DNA of 50,508 nucleotides from a virus. The translations under genes were made by a program, and so were the position numbers. Of the stretch, positions 30,271 through 38,771 are shown one piece after another. The notes under the pieces are model-generated. The model was given only the letters and a program-made list of their open reading frames with translations. It had not been told where the DNA came from and searched no databases. Numbering within the stretch: the first letter of the stretch is position 1; each line of letters starts with the position of its first letter. The stretch spans positions 1 to 50,508 of the IMG/VR virus record IMGVR_UViG_3300013117_000343. One strand, written 5' to 3'.

Positions 30271-31254
30271 ATGGCAACATTAACTGAATATCTAAACACG
30301 TTGTATACTACCACCTGGGCTAAAAGGAGACCTGGTATTGTAGACCAAGTTTTCGAGGAGAACAGGTTAGTTGCATTGTGGAAGTCCAAGGGGATGTTCA
30401 AATCAGAGGATACCTCTGGTAGAAGACTTGAAATACCTCTTAGGATTAAAAAGACCACTACCGCTAAGTTCTTTGCAAAGGGTGGAACTTTCACAATCAG
30501 TGACTTCGACCCACTAACTGTTGCTTATGACACTTGGAGGAACTTGGGTGACCAGATAGTAAGGTATTGGGTAGATGACAAAGTAAATGGTGGAAGTGAA
30601 GCAGCTCACATTAAGCTGATGAATGCAAAGATTAACACTGTAAGAGACACCCTACAAGAGGAGCTTGAAACTGCGATTTGGGCGGATACTGGTGGTAGCT
30701 CAGTAGATGATTACAATGGGATGCAATATCTCATTGATGATGTTCCATCTACTAGTGCAACAATCCACGGTATCAACCAGTCCACAGCCGTTGATGAGGC
30801 TGGCAACTACTACTGGAGAAACCAGACGAAAACAGCAACTGGTGCATTCTCGGTCTATGGTGAGTCTGACATGACCAACTTAATGAACACCTGCCAAAGG
30901 TGGGGTAAGATAGATTGCTTAGTTAGCGACCAGACAACCTATGAACTTGGTGAGTCTGAGGCACTTGAGAGAGTAAGTGTAGTAAATAAAGAAGCAGTAA
31001 GTTTGGGACTAGACCATATTACATTTAAGGGTCGTCCTTGGATATGGTCTCCAAAGTGCACCACTGGTTACACTTACATGTTAGATAGAAGACACATTGG
31101 GTTTAGTTATGACCCAGCGGTCAACTTCGTCATGGGTCCTTGGAAGGAAATACCAAACCAGTTCAAAGATGTAGTTTGTCAGGTAGTTCAGAGAGGTCAA
31201 ACCTGGGTAGACAAAAGAAGGTGCCACGGGGTTATAATCTCACAAGCTGCATAG
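30271..31254 (+). CDS. Major capsid protein
   Basis: A 327-residue protein after the scaffold, the expected place and size for an HK97-fold capsid subunit without a large delta domain. TEYLNTLYTTTWAKRRPGIV, GRRLEIPLRIKKTTTAKFFA, the helical VRDTLQEELETAIWADTG (spine-helix-like) and a C-terminal beta part FKDVVCQVVQRGQTWVDKRR agree with this. The gene is flanked downstream by hairpins that may stabilise an abundant mRNA. Confidence 0.85.
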   Translation: MATLTEYLNTLYTTTWAKRRPGIVDQVFEENRLVALWKSKGMFKSEDTSGRRLEIPLRIKKTTTAKFFAKGGTFTISDFDPLTVAYDTWRNLGDQIVRYWVDDKVNGGSEAAHIKLMNAKINTVRDTLQEELETAIWADTGGSSVDDYNGMQYLIDDVPSTSATIHGINQSTAVDEAGNYYWRNQTKTATGAFSVYGESDMTNLMNTCQRWGKIDCLVSDQTTYELGESEALERVSVVNKEAVSLGLDHITFKGRPWIWSPKCTTGYTYMLDRRHIGFSYDPAVNFVMGPWKEIPNQFKDVVCQVVQRGQTWVDKRRCHGVIISQAA

Positions 31255-31266
31255 AACTAAACTTCG

Positions 31267-31286
31267 GGGTGGGAGCCAACTCACCC
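31267..31286 (+). other. Hairpin after the major capsid gene
   Basis: GGGTG (31267-31271) pairs with CACCC (31282-31286), with inner AG/CT. No T-run, so more likely an mRNA-stability or processing element than a terminator. Confidence 0.45.
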
Positions 31287-31322
31287 TTAGAGGTAGCCCA
31301 TAAACCTAAGAAGGAGGAATAG

Positions 31323-32117
31323 ATGGGAACAGATAAGATTACGATTAGAAATCAGGGTGAAACTGAGGACTCTGGTTTAGTAAACTGGAGGGGTGACCAG
31401 GTAACATTACCTCAAGGGGGTCAGGGAGTATACCAAGCTTCCCAAATTCAAATGGCTCGGTTAGGTTCAAGGAAGGTAGTTGGGGATAGGGTCTTTAGGT
31501 ATGCTAGGGCAGGTGCAGGGGGAACAATAGCCGCTGGTAATCTAATGCAATCCCCTGATGTAAATGCTGGCGAGGTAAGCGTAGTCCAGACTACCGCTGG
31601 TCAACACAACATAGGGGATAGAACTCTTAACCTTTACTCCTCTGGGAGTGTAGGTTCTGGTGAGTATAACGAAGGCTATGTCTTTGTAGCTGAGGGCACA
31701 AGCCCTGGCCCAATGTATCGAATTAAGAACCACGGTGACATTGCAGCAACAGCAACAGGGACGCTGGAACTCTACGATGTCCTCGTAACCACCCACACAG
31801 CCGCTGACCAAGTTACTGTTCTTAGGAACATGTATAATAAAGTGGTTGAAGCAGGAGCTACTGGTGATGTTCCTGTAGGTGTAGCCCCAATTACAGTAAC
31901 CACTAACGACTATTTTTGGCTTCAGACCTGGGGTCCATGTGCTTTGATGAACTCCACTGGAACTGGTATTATAGCTAAAGGTGGTATGGCATTTGTTGGT
32001 GGGACTGGTGCTGCTCAGGCAGCTACAGCCGCAGGAACAAGCTGTAGTATTGGTTACGCTATGGCTCTTGGGACTGATAGTGAGTATAGTCCAATTTTCT
32101 TGCAGATAGCACCTTAA
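31323..32117 (+). CDS. Capsid decoration or minor head protein (putative)
   Basis: A 264-residue Gly/Ala/Thr-rich beta protein. The part around ARAGAGGTIAAGNLMQSPDV and the end GYAMALGTDSEYSPIFLQIA resemble DUF2190-type decoration proteins, which sit on capsomers. Follows the capsid gene with AAGGAGG. Function is inferred from composition and position. Confidence 0.6.
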   Translation: MGTDKITIRNQGETEDSGLVNWRGDQVTLPQGGQGVYQASQIQMARLGSRKVVGDRVFRYARAGAGGTIAAGNLMQSPDVNAGEVSVVQTTAGQHNIGDRTLNLYSSGSVGSGEYNEGYVFVAEGTSPGPMYRIKNHGDIAATATGTLELYDVLVTTHTAADQVTVLRNMYNKVVEAGATGDVPVGVAPITVTTNDYFWLQTWGPCALMNSTGTGIIAKGGMAFVGGTGAAQAATAAGTSCSIGYAMALGTDSEYSPIFLQIAP

Positions 32118-32134
32118 CATAAAGGTAAACTACG

Positions 32135-32182
32135 GAAAGGGGGGAGATTAACCCTCTCTCCTTTCTGAACTTAAAGAAAGGA
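32135..32182 (+). promoter_or_regulatory. Mutually exclusive hairpins before the glycosyltransferase gene
   Basis: GAAAGGGGGGA (32135-32145) pairs with TCTCTCCTTTC (32155-32165), 11 bp with two G-U pairs. The same TCCTTTC (32159-32165) can instead pair with GAAAGGA (32176-32182) beside the ribosome binding site GGAAGGG of the gene at 32195. The first fold would free that site, the second would block it, so translation could be tuned. Confidence 0.5.
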
Positions 32183-32194
32183 AGGGTTAAAATC

Positions 32195-33124
32195 ATGGCG
32201 AAGAAGAAAGTAAAAGAGGAGAAAATAGTTCCAAAGATACTGATAGGGGTTCCCATCCTAAGTTGGTCTCACGAGTTCGCTGAGAGCTTCCTTAGGTTTT
32301 GGACAGAGCTTATGACTTATAGGCATAAGGGAACTAAGTTTCATGTTGCGTATAAGTTTATGCACAGAATGCCCGTTCACATGGCTGAAGAGAGGCTCGT
32401 GGACCTAGCAATCGAAAGTGGTTGCACTCATCTTTTACTAATGGATGATGATGTTTACGACGTAACAGCAGATATGTTTCTTAAACTGTTGAGTGACGAT
32501 AAGGATATAGTTGGGGGTGTAATGCACGCTTCAGGCTTTCCTTATGCGATGTGTGCTTTTAGAAGATATGATACCAAGCAGAAGGTGGCTAATATGCCAA
32601 TTCTTAAAGGTCCAGCTCGTCTTTATGAGGTGCCTCCAGACCAAAGGAAGGGTCTTCAAAAGGTAGACCTTATGGCTTACTGTTTTACCCTATTTAAAGT
32701 TGATGTCTTCAAGAAGCTTAAAAAACCTTGGTTTAAATGTAATACCCAGGCACCCACCGACAGTTGGTTTAGTGATAGTGTGTTGGATGCAGGCCTCGAA
32801 TACTATGTTGACTTCAGCATTTGGGTCAATCATAGGGGAGTAACTATACAGAACGTAGCACTCTGGCGTCAAATGGGGAGTCTTAAAATTCAAAATGATG
32901 CAGCTAGGATGATAGTGCTATCCCCAGAAGAGATGAGAAGACATGAGGCTTACATGACACTTAGACTTGAGACCGCTGAGAAAGCGTTAAAGTCTGAGGC
33001 TAAGGAGAAACTAACTTTCTTTCAAAAGAAGAGGGGGAAGAACCCAATAGGAACTGTTGTTGTAAAGGATGGGAAGGATGAGAAGGGAACTTTAGGTAAA
33101 CGGGAAGTCAACAAACGACACTAA
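32195..33124 (+). CDS. GT-A-like glycosyltransferase in the structural operon
   Basis: A 309-residue protein. KILIGVPILSWSHEFAESFL opens a Rossmann-like fold; THLLLMDDDVYDVTADMF has the metal/nucleotide-sugar DxD motif (Asp84-86), followed by GGVMHASGFPYAMCAFRRYD, as in GT-A enzymes. The catalytic core ends near residue 240; the rest is a basic helical tail. It may glycosylate capsid or tail protein, the host envelope, or modified DNA. Its site between capsid and tail genes and its own leader structure favour expression with virion genes. Confidence 0.78.
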   Translation: MAKKKVKEEKIVPKILIGVPILSWSHEFAESFLRFWTELMTYRHKGTKFHVAYKFMHRMPVHMAEERLVDLAIESGCTHLLLMDDDVYDVTADMFLKLLSDDKDIVGGVMHASGFPYAMCAFRRYDTKQKVANMPILKGPARLYEVPPDQRKGLQKVDLMAYCFTLFKVDVFKKLKKPWFKCNTQAPTDSWFSDSVLDAGLEYYVDFSIWVNHRGVTIQNVALWRQMGSLKIQNDAARMIVLSPEEMRRHEAYMTLRLETAEKALKSEAKEKLTFFQKKRGKNPIGTVVVKDGKDEKGTLGKREVNKRH

Positions 33125-33137
33125 AGAGGGGGAAGTC

Positions 33138-33632
33138 ATGGCTTATACAGTAACAGTAACAAGTCCAATGAAGCACGCAGAGAGGATTAGTAGGAGCTTG
33201 GGTGTATATGCTGGAAAGTGTGACATTTCAGCTTACGCCACTGCAGACCTTGCAGAGATAACAGCAATTACTAAGTATTTTGTAGACGTAGCACACACGG
33301 GTGCAGTTAATGCTAAGGTAGCTAAGGGTGTTCTTTCCTGTGTAGCAAATGGTCCAAGTGATAATGGACACATTTTTGAATGGAATGCAACTGGTGGTTA
33401 CTTTGAGTGCTTCAAACCTAGTGGTGTTCCTGTGGCATCTGGTGGAATAACAATAAATGCAGGAACTACTGGAACATCAGTGTTCTTTGACCCTGCTAAT
33501 AGTAAATTTTATTCTACTACTGGAGGAACTGTAACTGAGTTCGTTGGAACAACCTGTGCCGCAGTAGTTGCTACCCAGATGGCTGGGGATGCTGGGGAGA
33601 TAACCTTTACAGCGATAGGGTTTATAAGGTAA
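33138..33632 (+). CDS. Virion structural protein, 164 aa (putative)
   Basis: Beta-rich and Gly/Thr/Ala-rich (MAYTVTVTSPMKHAERIS, GGITINAGTTGTSVFFDPAN). Resembles small head or decoration proteins of phages. AGAGGGGG before the ATG; the stop overlaps the next start (TAATG). No family named. Confidence 0.6.
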   Translation: MAYTVTVTSPMKHAERISRSLGVYAGKCDISAYATADLAEITAITKYFVDVAHTGAVNAKVAKGVLSCVANGPSDNGHIFEWNATGGYFECFKPSGVPVASGGITINAGTTGTSVFFDPANSKFYSTTGGTVTEFVGTTCAAVVATQMAGDAGEITFTAIGFIR

Positions 33633-34060
33633 TGGATGAAATACTTGACTTAATCTATGAAGCAGAGAGTTCAAGTGGAAGGGATAAGAAAGCTTATGTT
33701 CCTCATCCCGAGTCTGGTGCTCTTGGAGGCTATCAAATAAAACGCTCAGCCTTTAGGAGCATTCAGAAAATGTTTCCAGACAAGTGGAAGGATAAGACCT
33801 TTAAAAGTGTAGCGTTGGATGATAAGCAAGCAAGGGAAGCTGCACGAGACATATTTAGATTTAACACAGTGTCTTTCCCTAATGATTATAAGGTAGTATT
33901 CACGTCCAAAGAAGATGTTATGGATGCTCTTGTAATGGCATATAAAGAGGGAGTAGGTGGAGTTTTAAGCACAGACCCAGAGGTGGTAAAAAGAAGGAAG
34001 GACTACTTGAATAAAATCAAAAGTATAAGGTCAAGGTATACAGAACAAATAATGAGGTAA
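33632..34060 (+). CDS. Lytic transglycosylase-like protein
   Basis: A 142-residue protein: EAESSSGRDKK then SGALGGYQIKRSAF matches the SLT/lysozyme-like pattern, in which Glu of the first motif (Glu12) is catalytic and GxYQI follows; VMDALVMAYKEGVGGVLS fits the later helix. It would cleave peptidoglycan, either as a virion enzyme opening the wall during entry or as the endolysin. No signal peptide. No other clear cell-wall hydrolase is seen, so it is the best lysis-enzyme candidate. Confidence 0.72.
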   Translation: MDEILDLIYEAESSSGRDKKAYVPHPESGALGGYQIKRSAFRSIQKMFPDKWKDKTFKSVALDDKQAREAARDIFRFNTVSFPNDYKVVFTSKEDVMDALVMAYKEGVGGVLSTDPEVVKRRKDYLNKIKSIRSRYTEQIMR

Positions 34061-34063
34061 ATT

Positions 34064-34819
34064 ATGGGATTAGGAACTCTGACGAGGGATGAATTTGTAA
34101 CAGAAATCTGCGACATCTGTGGAAAGTCTGAGACGGCCAGTGCTATCTCTGGAGCCGTTCTTCAAACCAGGGTAAGAACTTACCTCAACTGGGCTCAGAA
34201 AAGGGTAGCTCGTTTCTATAACTTTCATGAGCTTAATACTCTCCTTGAAACCGCTGCTACAGTTGCGGATGTTAAGACCTACCCAATGATTACTGGGACT
34301 AACAATTTAGGATTAACTAATCCAAAGGATATATCATCTATTAGACTAATAGATAGTGAGAATTCGAGGAAGTTGACCCGCTGGAGCTATCGAAAGTTTG
34401 ACAAGTACTTTCCCTACCCCACCAACTACTCCACTGGGAGGCCTCAAATATACGCACGTTGGGGGAGTAATCTTGAGTTCTTTAGAATACCTAACGCTGC
34501 ATACACTCTCTACATTAGATACCCTCAATGGGCTACAGACTTTTCAACTGGAGACCAGACATCAGATTATGAGAACAAAGACCAACTTATAATGACTGCT
34601 GGGATACTGGAGACCTACTTAGCTCTGGAGGAGTATAAGGATGCAGAGGTATACTACGCTCGTTTTCTTGGGCAGTTGAGAGATGCAGCTAGGGCAGAGG
34701 GGGATACAGATTGGGAGCCAGAGGCAGAACCCTTTGGAACTCTTATGTATAGAAGTGGGGAGCCTTGGAAAGACCCATTTGGGACTGTTGATGACCCACT
34801 ATACGGCTATTCAGAATAG
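34064..34819 (+). CDS. Head-tail adaptor protein (putative)
   Basis: A 251-residue protein with helical N-terminus (VRTYLNWAQKRVARFYNFHE), a beta middle (GRPQIYARWGSNLEFFRIPN) and helical end (LETYLALEEYKDAEVYYARF). This layout is typical of phage head-tail adaptors or tubular tail protein A analogues that join portal and tail. Position after the head genes agrees. Confidence 0.68.
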   Translation: MGLGTLTRDEFVTEICDICGKSETASAISGAVLQTRVRTYLNWAQKRVARFYNFHELNTLLETAATVADVKTYPMITGTNNLGLTNPKDISSIRLIDSENSRKLTRWSYRKFDKYFPYPTNYSTGRPQIYARWGSNLEFFRIPNAAYTLYIRYPQWATDFSTGDQTSDYENKDQLIMTAGILETYLALEEYKDAEVYYARFLGQLRDAARAEGDTDWEPEAEPFGTLMYRSGEPWKDPFGTVDDPLYGYSE

Positions 34820-34833
34820 AAGGAGGTAATGTA

Positions 34834-35148
34834 ATGGCAAGAAGAAGAGCTAGTTTACACACGAACATAAGCACAGACACTACAATAGCAACTGCGCCTT
34901 CAGTTTACTATGGCTGTTTAGCTCAGTGCCTAACCACGGGGCCATCTCAGGTTTTCGTGTATGATGCTACTGCTACAGCTACTGGCACAGTTATTGGTGG
35001 AGCTTATGCCACTGGTAGTGTGGCTGGACAGTTGTCTATTAACATGGCACCGCCAGGTGGTGTAGTATGTGACTTAGGTATCCATGCTAATGTTACCTGC
35101 ACAACTGCGGTTGATAATATTACAATATTTTGGGGACCTATTCAGTAG
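34834..35148 (+). CDS. Small structural protein, 104 aa
   Basis: Begins MARRRASLHTNISTDTTIAT after AAGGAGG; Ala/Thr/Gly-rich with regular beta strands, much like the 127-aa and 110-aa proteins at 35189 and 42953. These may be related small virion proteins, for example fibre or capsid decoration. Confidence 0.6.
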   Translation: MARRRASLHTNISTDTTIATAPSVYYGCLAQCLTTGPSQVFVYDATATATGTVIGGAYATGSVAGQLSINMAPPGGVVCDLGIHANVTCTTAVDNITIFWGPIQ

Positions 35149-35154
35149 AAGATT

Positions 35155-35177
35155 GTAAGTTCAATATTTGAAATTAT
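35155..35177 (+). promoter_or_regulatory. Dispersed 23-bp palindrome, copy 6
   Basis: GTAAGTTCAA, 3 nt, TTGAAATTAT, followed immediately by AGGAGG and the ATG at 35189. The only copy found between tail-region genes. Confidence 0.78.
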
Positions 35178-35188
35178 AGGAGGCGACG

Positions 35189-35572
35189 ATGGCAATAGGT
35201 AAGAGAGTAAAGGTAGGAGGTAGTTATTACAAAGGACACAAACTAACAGTTAGCTCAACTGTCGGAGACTATGTCCTTGCAATCATACCCTCCACTACAG
35301 GTTGCGCAGTAAACGGCCTGAGTATTACCCCAGCGTCCTATGGCTCTGGTGATTACTTCGGAGTCTACCATGTAGATAATACGGCAACTTCAGGTGGAAG
35401 TGTGTTGCAAACTCTAGCAGAGAACATATACAATATAGGTGGTGGTATAAGTGTAATGTTAGATTTCGCCTCCCTTGAGCTTCTAAATCAAGGGGAGTCT
35501 CTTCGCTTCATCTATACCAACGCTGCAACAGTTGCTACTGATGTTTTTGTAACCAGCGAGGTAATCAAATAG
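35189..35572 (+). CDS. Structural protein, 127 aa
   Basis: Begins MAIGKRVKVGGSYYKGHKLT; beta-rich with SYGSGDYFGVYHVDNTATSG and SLRFIYTNAATVATDVFVTS. Resembles phage beta-sandwich minor structural proteins and the proteins at 34834 and 42953. Directly behind palindrome copy 6. Confidence 0.6.
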   Translation: MAIGKRVKVGGSYYKGHKLTVSSTVGDYVLAIIPSTTGCAVNGLSITPASYGSGDYFGVYHVDNTATSGGSVLQTLAENIYNIGGGISVMLDFASLELLNQGESLRFIYTNAATVATDVFVTSEVIK

Positions 35573-35581
35573 GAGGGAATT

Positions 35582-36172
35582 ATGGGATACAGCGTAGGAG
35601 GAGGGGGTAGACCAGATACCCCAAGTTATAAAGCTAAAGGGGAGAAGTTGACTAAAGCAATAGTAATTGAGGAGGTAAAAATAATTGAGGTTCCTAAGAC
35701 TTATACTATACCTATCATTAAGAACGTAGAGACTGAGCAGGTAAAATACGTAACTAAAGAGGAAGAGCAGGTTAAGTATAAGACTAATGAGGTTGAGACA
35801 GTTAAGTTTAATGTTAAAGAGCAAACTACTACGAGGTATGAGCCTAAGGTAGAAGAAACAATTAAATTTGTCCCAGTAGAGGTAAAGGTAGAGAAACCAG
35901 TAGTGGTTGAGAAAGATTATGAAAAGCCTAAGATATTGGAGAAAGAGTATATAGTTGCAACAGTAAAGGATATGGCAAATGTTAGGGATTTAATGGCTTT
36001 AATCCCCAAGTTAATATTAGATATAGCAAGTGTGAAAAAGGAGTTGGAGGGGTTGAGGAACGTGAAGTTGGTTGAGAAAATAGTGGAGGTCCCTAAAATC
36101 CAATGGATACCTACACCCACTGAGAGGATAGTTTGGAAAGACGTGGAAAGGGAGAGACCGAGTGCCAGTTAA
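35582..36172 (+). CDS. Val/Glu/Lys repeat protein, 196 aa
   Basis: Residues 24-115 repeat the theme VEEVKIIEVPKTYTIPIIKN: short strands of alternating Val/Ile and charged residues (VETEQVKYVTKEEEQVKYKT, VEETIKFVPVEVKVEKPVVV), and the end has VEKIVEVPKIQWIPTPTERI. The pattern recalls alveolin-type EKxVEVP repeats of protist cytoskeletons, probably by convergence. Between them is a helical segment (DLMALIPKLILDIASVKKEL). Likely an elongated virion rod or fibre-linker; the fibre gene follows with an 11-base overlap. Confidence 0.6.
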   Translation: MGYSVGGGGRPDTPSYKAKGEKLTKAIVIEEVKIIEVPKTYTIPIIKNVETEQVKYVTKEEEQVKYKTNEVETVKFNVKEQTTTRYEPKVEETIKFVPVEVKVEKPVVVEKDYEKPKILEKEYIVATVKDMANVRDLMALIPKLILDIASVKKELEGLRNVKLVEKIVEVPKIQWIPTPTERIVWKDVERERPSAS

Positions 36173-38156
36173 GGTTGATAATATAAGAACTGAAGATTGG
36201 TTGGATAGTTATTATCTAAGATTAGATGGGTCTACTACTATGACTGGGGACTTAGCCATGGGAGGTAATGAAATTTATGGAAATTCAACCTCAGGAGGTG
36301 ACCTCTATCTGCGTGGTACCTCTCACGGAGATAATAACGGGGATGTGATAGTAAATGATTTGGGGGGTAACATAACATTATGTTCATCTACCATACTTAA
36401 GGCTAATTTTACTAATGAGTATGTAAGAACTGATGATATTAGGATGGGGATAAATGTAGCATATAATAATGCTCGTATAAGATTGTATAAAGAAGTTGTT
36501 ACTAACTTAAATGAACATACAAATAATATTAAATCTTCAGTCCATCATGCACGTACTACAGATGGAAGTTATTGGGTGCAAAATTTAATGTTTGATAACA
36601 CTATGTCTGGTGGAGGGAGAGCATATACTGCTGGTGTTTGGGGAGATATTTATAATAGAAATACAGACCCTGACTCAATAGCTATTGCTAATTATGGAGT
36701 TGTAAGAGTATTAAATTCTGCAAGAGGAAAGAACACGTGTCAAGTGGCAGTAATAGAACACGATACAGATGCAGACGCAACAAGCTATACACTATTTTCT
36801 GGGAGTATAGTGGGTGCTGGAACAGGCACACCTGCAACAGCTAAAGGTTTAAGTTTAGGTAATATAGATGTAGCTACTGATAACTGGGCGATTTACACAA
36901 GATTAGGAACTGTATATTTTGGAGATGATTTAGGAGTTGGTATAACAGCTCCTACTGCTAATGCTCATGTCAAAGGTTTGCTAACAACTGCCCTCACAGG
37001 CACAGTAGCGGCAACCAATGGTTCTGACGCAATAGTAGGGACAGGAACTAACTTTGACAATGGAGAAATAGCAGTTGGTGATGCTATTAAAATAGAATCA
37101 GATGAAGCCGCAGGATACGAAATCTTCACAGTAGCTACTATTACAGATGATACTAACTTAACAGTAGACTCCAACTACGCAGGAACTACAGATAGTGGCT
37201 TAGACGCTTGGAGTGATAGTGATTTATTTAGGGTAGATGATGGTGATGGAAGTAATGCTATAACAGTTACAAAAAGTAGGTATGTGGGTCTTAGAATAGC
37301 AGCTCCAGCTCACCCATTACAGTTATCTCTGTCTGGAGATTATTTTTCTATAACAGATAGTGGAGATTCAGATGGTGATAGAGTAAGAATTGGAGATAGT
37401 AGCGGAAATGGGGGTTATATAAGTCTTTATGATGATAGCGAAACAAGCACAGCTTTAATAAGGTCTTATGCGATTTCAAGTGTTCAGGCATATTTTATAG
37501 CAGGCAACGTCGGCATTGGAGATACAGCACCAAATCAATTACTCGGTTTATTAGGAGCAAACGCCCAAATATCCGTAGAGGAAAGTGATACAGAGTTTAT
37601 AAGGATAGGTGTAGGTGAAACAGAGGGAAAAGCAATAATTGGTTGGGACGATGGAACTGATTTACAATTAGGATTATATACCTCACCTACAGATACAACA
37701 ATTGACCCAAAAATGACAATATCTTCAGCAGGTGTAGTAGATGTAGTAGGAGGTTTAACTGCTGGCTCATTTATAAGCGATACAACCATTGCTTCTGGGA
37801 CAAATTTAGCCGCAGGGACATCTCTTAAGGTAAGCACTTTTACTCAAGCTACTGTAGACGCACAGGATATAGTATTAGCTGTTGGCTATAACCTTACTCC
37901 AGCTACAAGTTATATCACTTTAAACAATGCCAACGCCGTAGGAACAGCTATAACTTTAGTAGAAGCCGCCGCAATATTAGACGGTATGGAATTTGAGATA
38001 CATAATATAGATGGTGCTAATAACATAACCTTTGCCAATATCGCAGGGGTTCAAGTAGTAAATGGCGGGGCAATAACTTTAGGACCTAATGATGTTGTAA
38101 AATTTAGATATGTTACTAACCAATATATACAGTCAACAGTAGTATCTAATAACTAA
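36162..38156 (+). CDS. Tail fibre / receptor-binding protein
   Basis: A 664-residue protein starting at GTG 36162. LRLDGSTTMTGDLAMGGNEI (residues 19-38) is the well-known phage fibre repeat motif. Low-complexity beta segments follow (NGDVIVNDLGGNITL, GNGGYISLYDDSE), and the end has a small beta domain (FEIHNIDGANNITFANIAGV). Such trimeric fibres bind the host surface. No chaperone or intramolecular protease motif is recognised. Confidence 0.82.
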   Translation: MPVKVDNIRTEDWLDSYYLRLDGSTTMTGDLAMGGNEIYGNSTSGGDLYLRGTSHGDNNGDVIVNDLGGNITLCSSTILKANFTNEYVRTDDIRMGINVAYNNARIRLYKEVVTNLNEHTNNIKSSVHHARTTDGSYWVQNLMFDNTMSGGGRAYTAGVWGDIYNRNTDPDSIAIANYGVVRVLNSARGKNTCQVAVIEHDTDADATSYTLFSGSIVGAGTGTPATAKGLSLGNIDVATDNWAIYTRLGTVYFGDDLGVGITAPTANAHVKGLLTTALTGTVAATNGSDAIVGTGTNFDNGEIAVGDAIKIESDEAAGYEIFTVATITDDTNLTVDSNYAGTTDSGLDAWSDSDLFRVDDGDGSNAITVTKSRYVGLRIAAPAHPLQLSLSGDYFSITDSGDSDGDRVRIGDSSGNGGYISLYDDSETSTALIRSYAISSVQAYFIAGNVGIGDTAPNQLLGLLGANAQISVEESDTEFIRIGVGETEGKAIIGWDDGTDLQLGLYTSPTDTTIDPKMTISSAGVVDVVGGLTAGSFISDTTIASGTNLAAGTSLKVSTFTQATVDAQDIVLAVGYNLTPATSYITLNNANAVGTAITLVEAAAILDGMEFEIHNIDGANNITFANIAGVQVVNGGAITLGPNDVVKFRYVTNQYIQSTVVSNN

Positions 38157-38166
38157 GGGGGGAATT

Positions 38167-38364
38167 ATGAGTGAAATAGCTCTTGATGCAGATACTATCC
38201 AGATAACTACAGAAGTAGTTACTATAAAAGTAAGGGGAGCCTTAATTGATAAAAGGGCTGTGTTGGTGGAAGAGAGAGATAATTATACAACAGAATATAA
38301 TGCAAAGATAGCAGTTATAGACAGACAGTTAGGAGTGTTAAATGCTGAACGAGATAGGGGGTAA
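38167..38364 (+). CDS. Small coiled-coil protein, 65 aa
   Basis: Short beta start, then a heptad-like helix (VRGALIDKRAVLVEERDNYT to AVIDRQLGVLNAERD). AAGGGGGG before the ATG. Directly after the fibre; could be a fibre tip partner or chaperone. Confidence 0.55.
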   Translation: MSEIALDADTIQITTEVVTIKVRGALIDKRAVLVEERDNYTTEYNAKIAVIDRQLGVLNAERDRG

Positions 38365-38365
38365 T

Positions 38366-38551
38366 ATGAGATACGAAATATCAGATAATCAAATTAGAAG
38401 TCTAAAGGGTATATTAGCTAACGCTAATATTAAAGGGGTGGAGGCCCCCATGATTATTGAACTTAATAATGTTCTTTCAAGACCAATAATAGAGAAGCCC
38501 AAAATTGAAAAGGAGGGTGGTGGTGAACGGAAAGACGAAGGAAAAGCTTAG
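38366..38551 (+). CDS. Small helical protein, 61 aa
   Basis: Start ATG 38366 with AGGGGG upstream. MRYEISDNQIRSLKGILANA is helical, and the tail is charged (EKPKIEKEGGGERKDEGKA). Overlaps the membrane protein gene. Function unknown. Confidence 0.5.
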   Translation: MRYEISDNQIRSLKGILANANIKGVEAPMIIELNNVLSRPIIEKPKIEKEGGGERKDEGKA

Positions 38552-38768
38552 TGACATTGGGAGAGTTTTAAGGTTCATTACCCCAATACTAATAGCACTT
38601 ATCTTATTTATATTAAATGGTTTTAGAAGTGATATTAGGGATGTGAGGGCTCAAATTTTCAAAATATCTAAAGATATAGTGTATAAGTGTGATTATACTG
38701 AAGACCAAAAGAGATTATGGGAAGTAATAGATAACATAACAAAAAGACTTGATAAACGTAGGAGGTGA
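38523..38768 (+). CDS. Single-pass membrane protein, lysis candidate
   Basis: GTG 38523 is selected because AGGAGG ends 6 nt before it; GTGs at 38517 and 38520 are alternatives. About 81 residues: short basic start, one membrane helix (FITPILIALILFILNGF), then a long charged coiled-coil (RSDIRDVRAQIFKISKDIVY). Shape fits a pinholin, i-spanin-like or antiholin protein. Confidence 0.55.
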   Translation: MNGKTKEKLSDIGRVLRFITPILIALILFILNGFRSDIRDVRAQIFKISKDIVYKCDYTEDQKRLWEVIDNITKRLDKRRR

Positions 38769-38771
38769 GTC

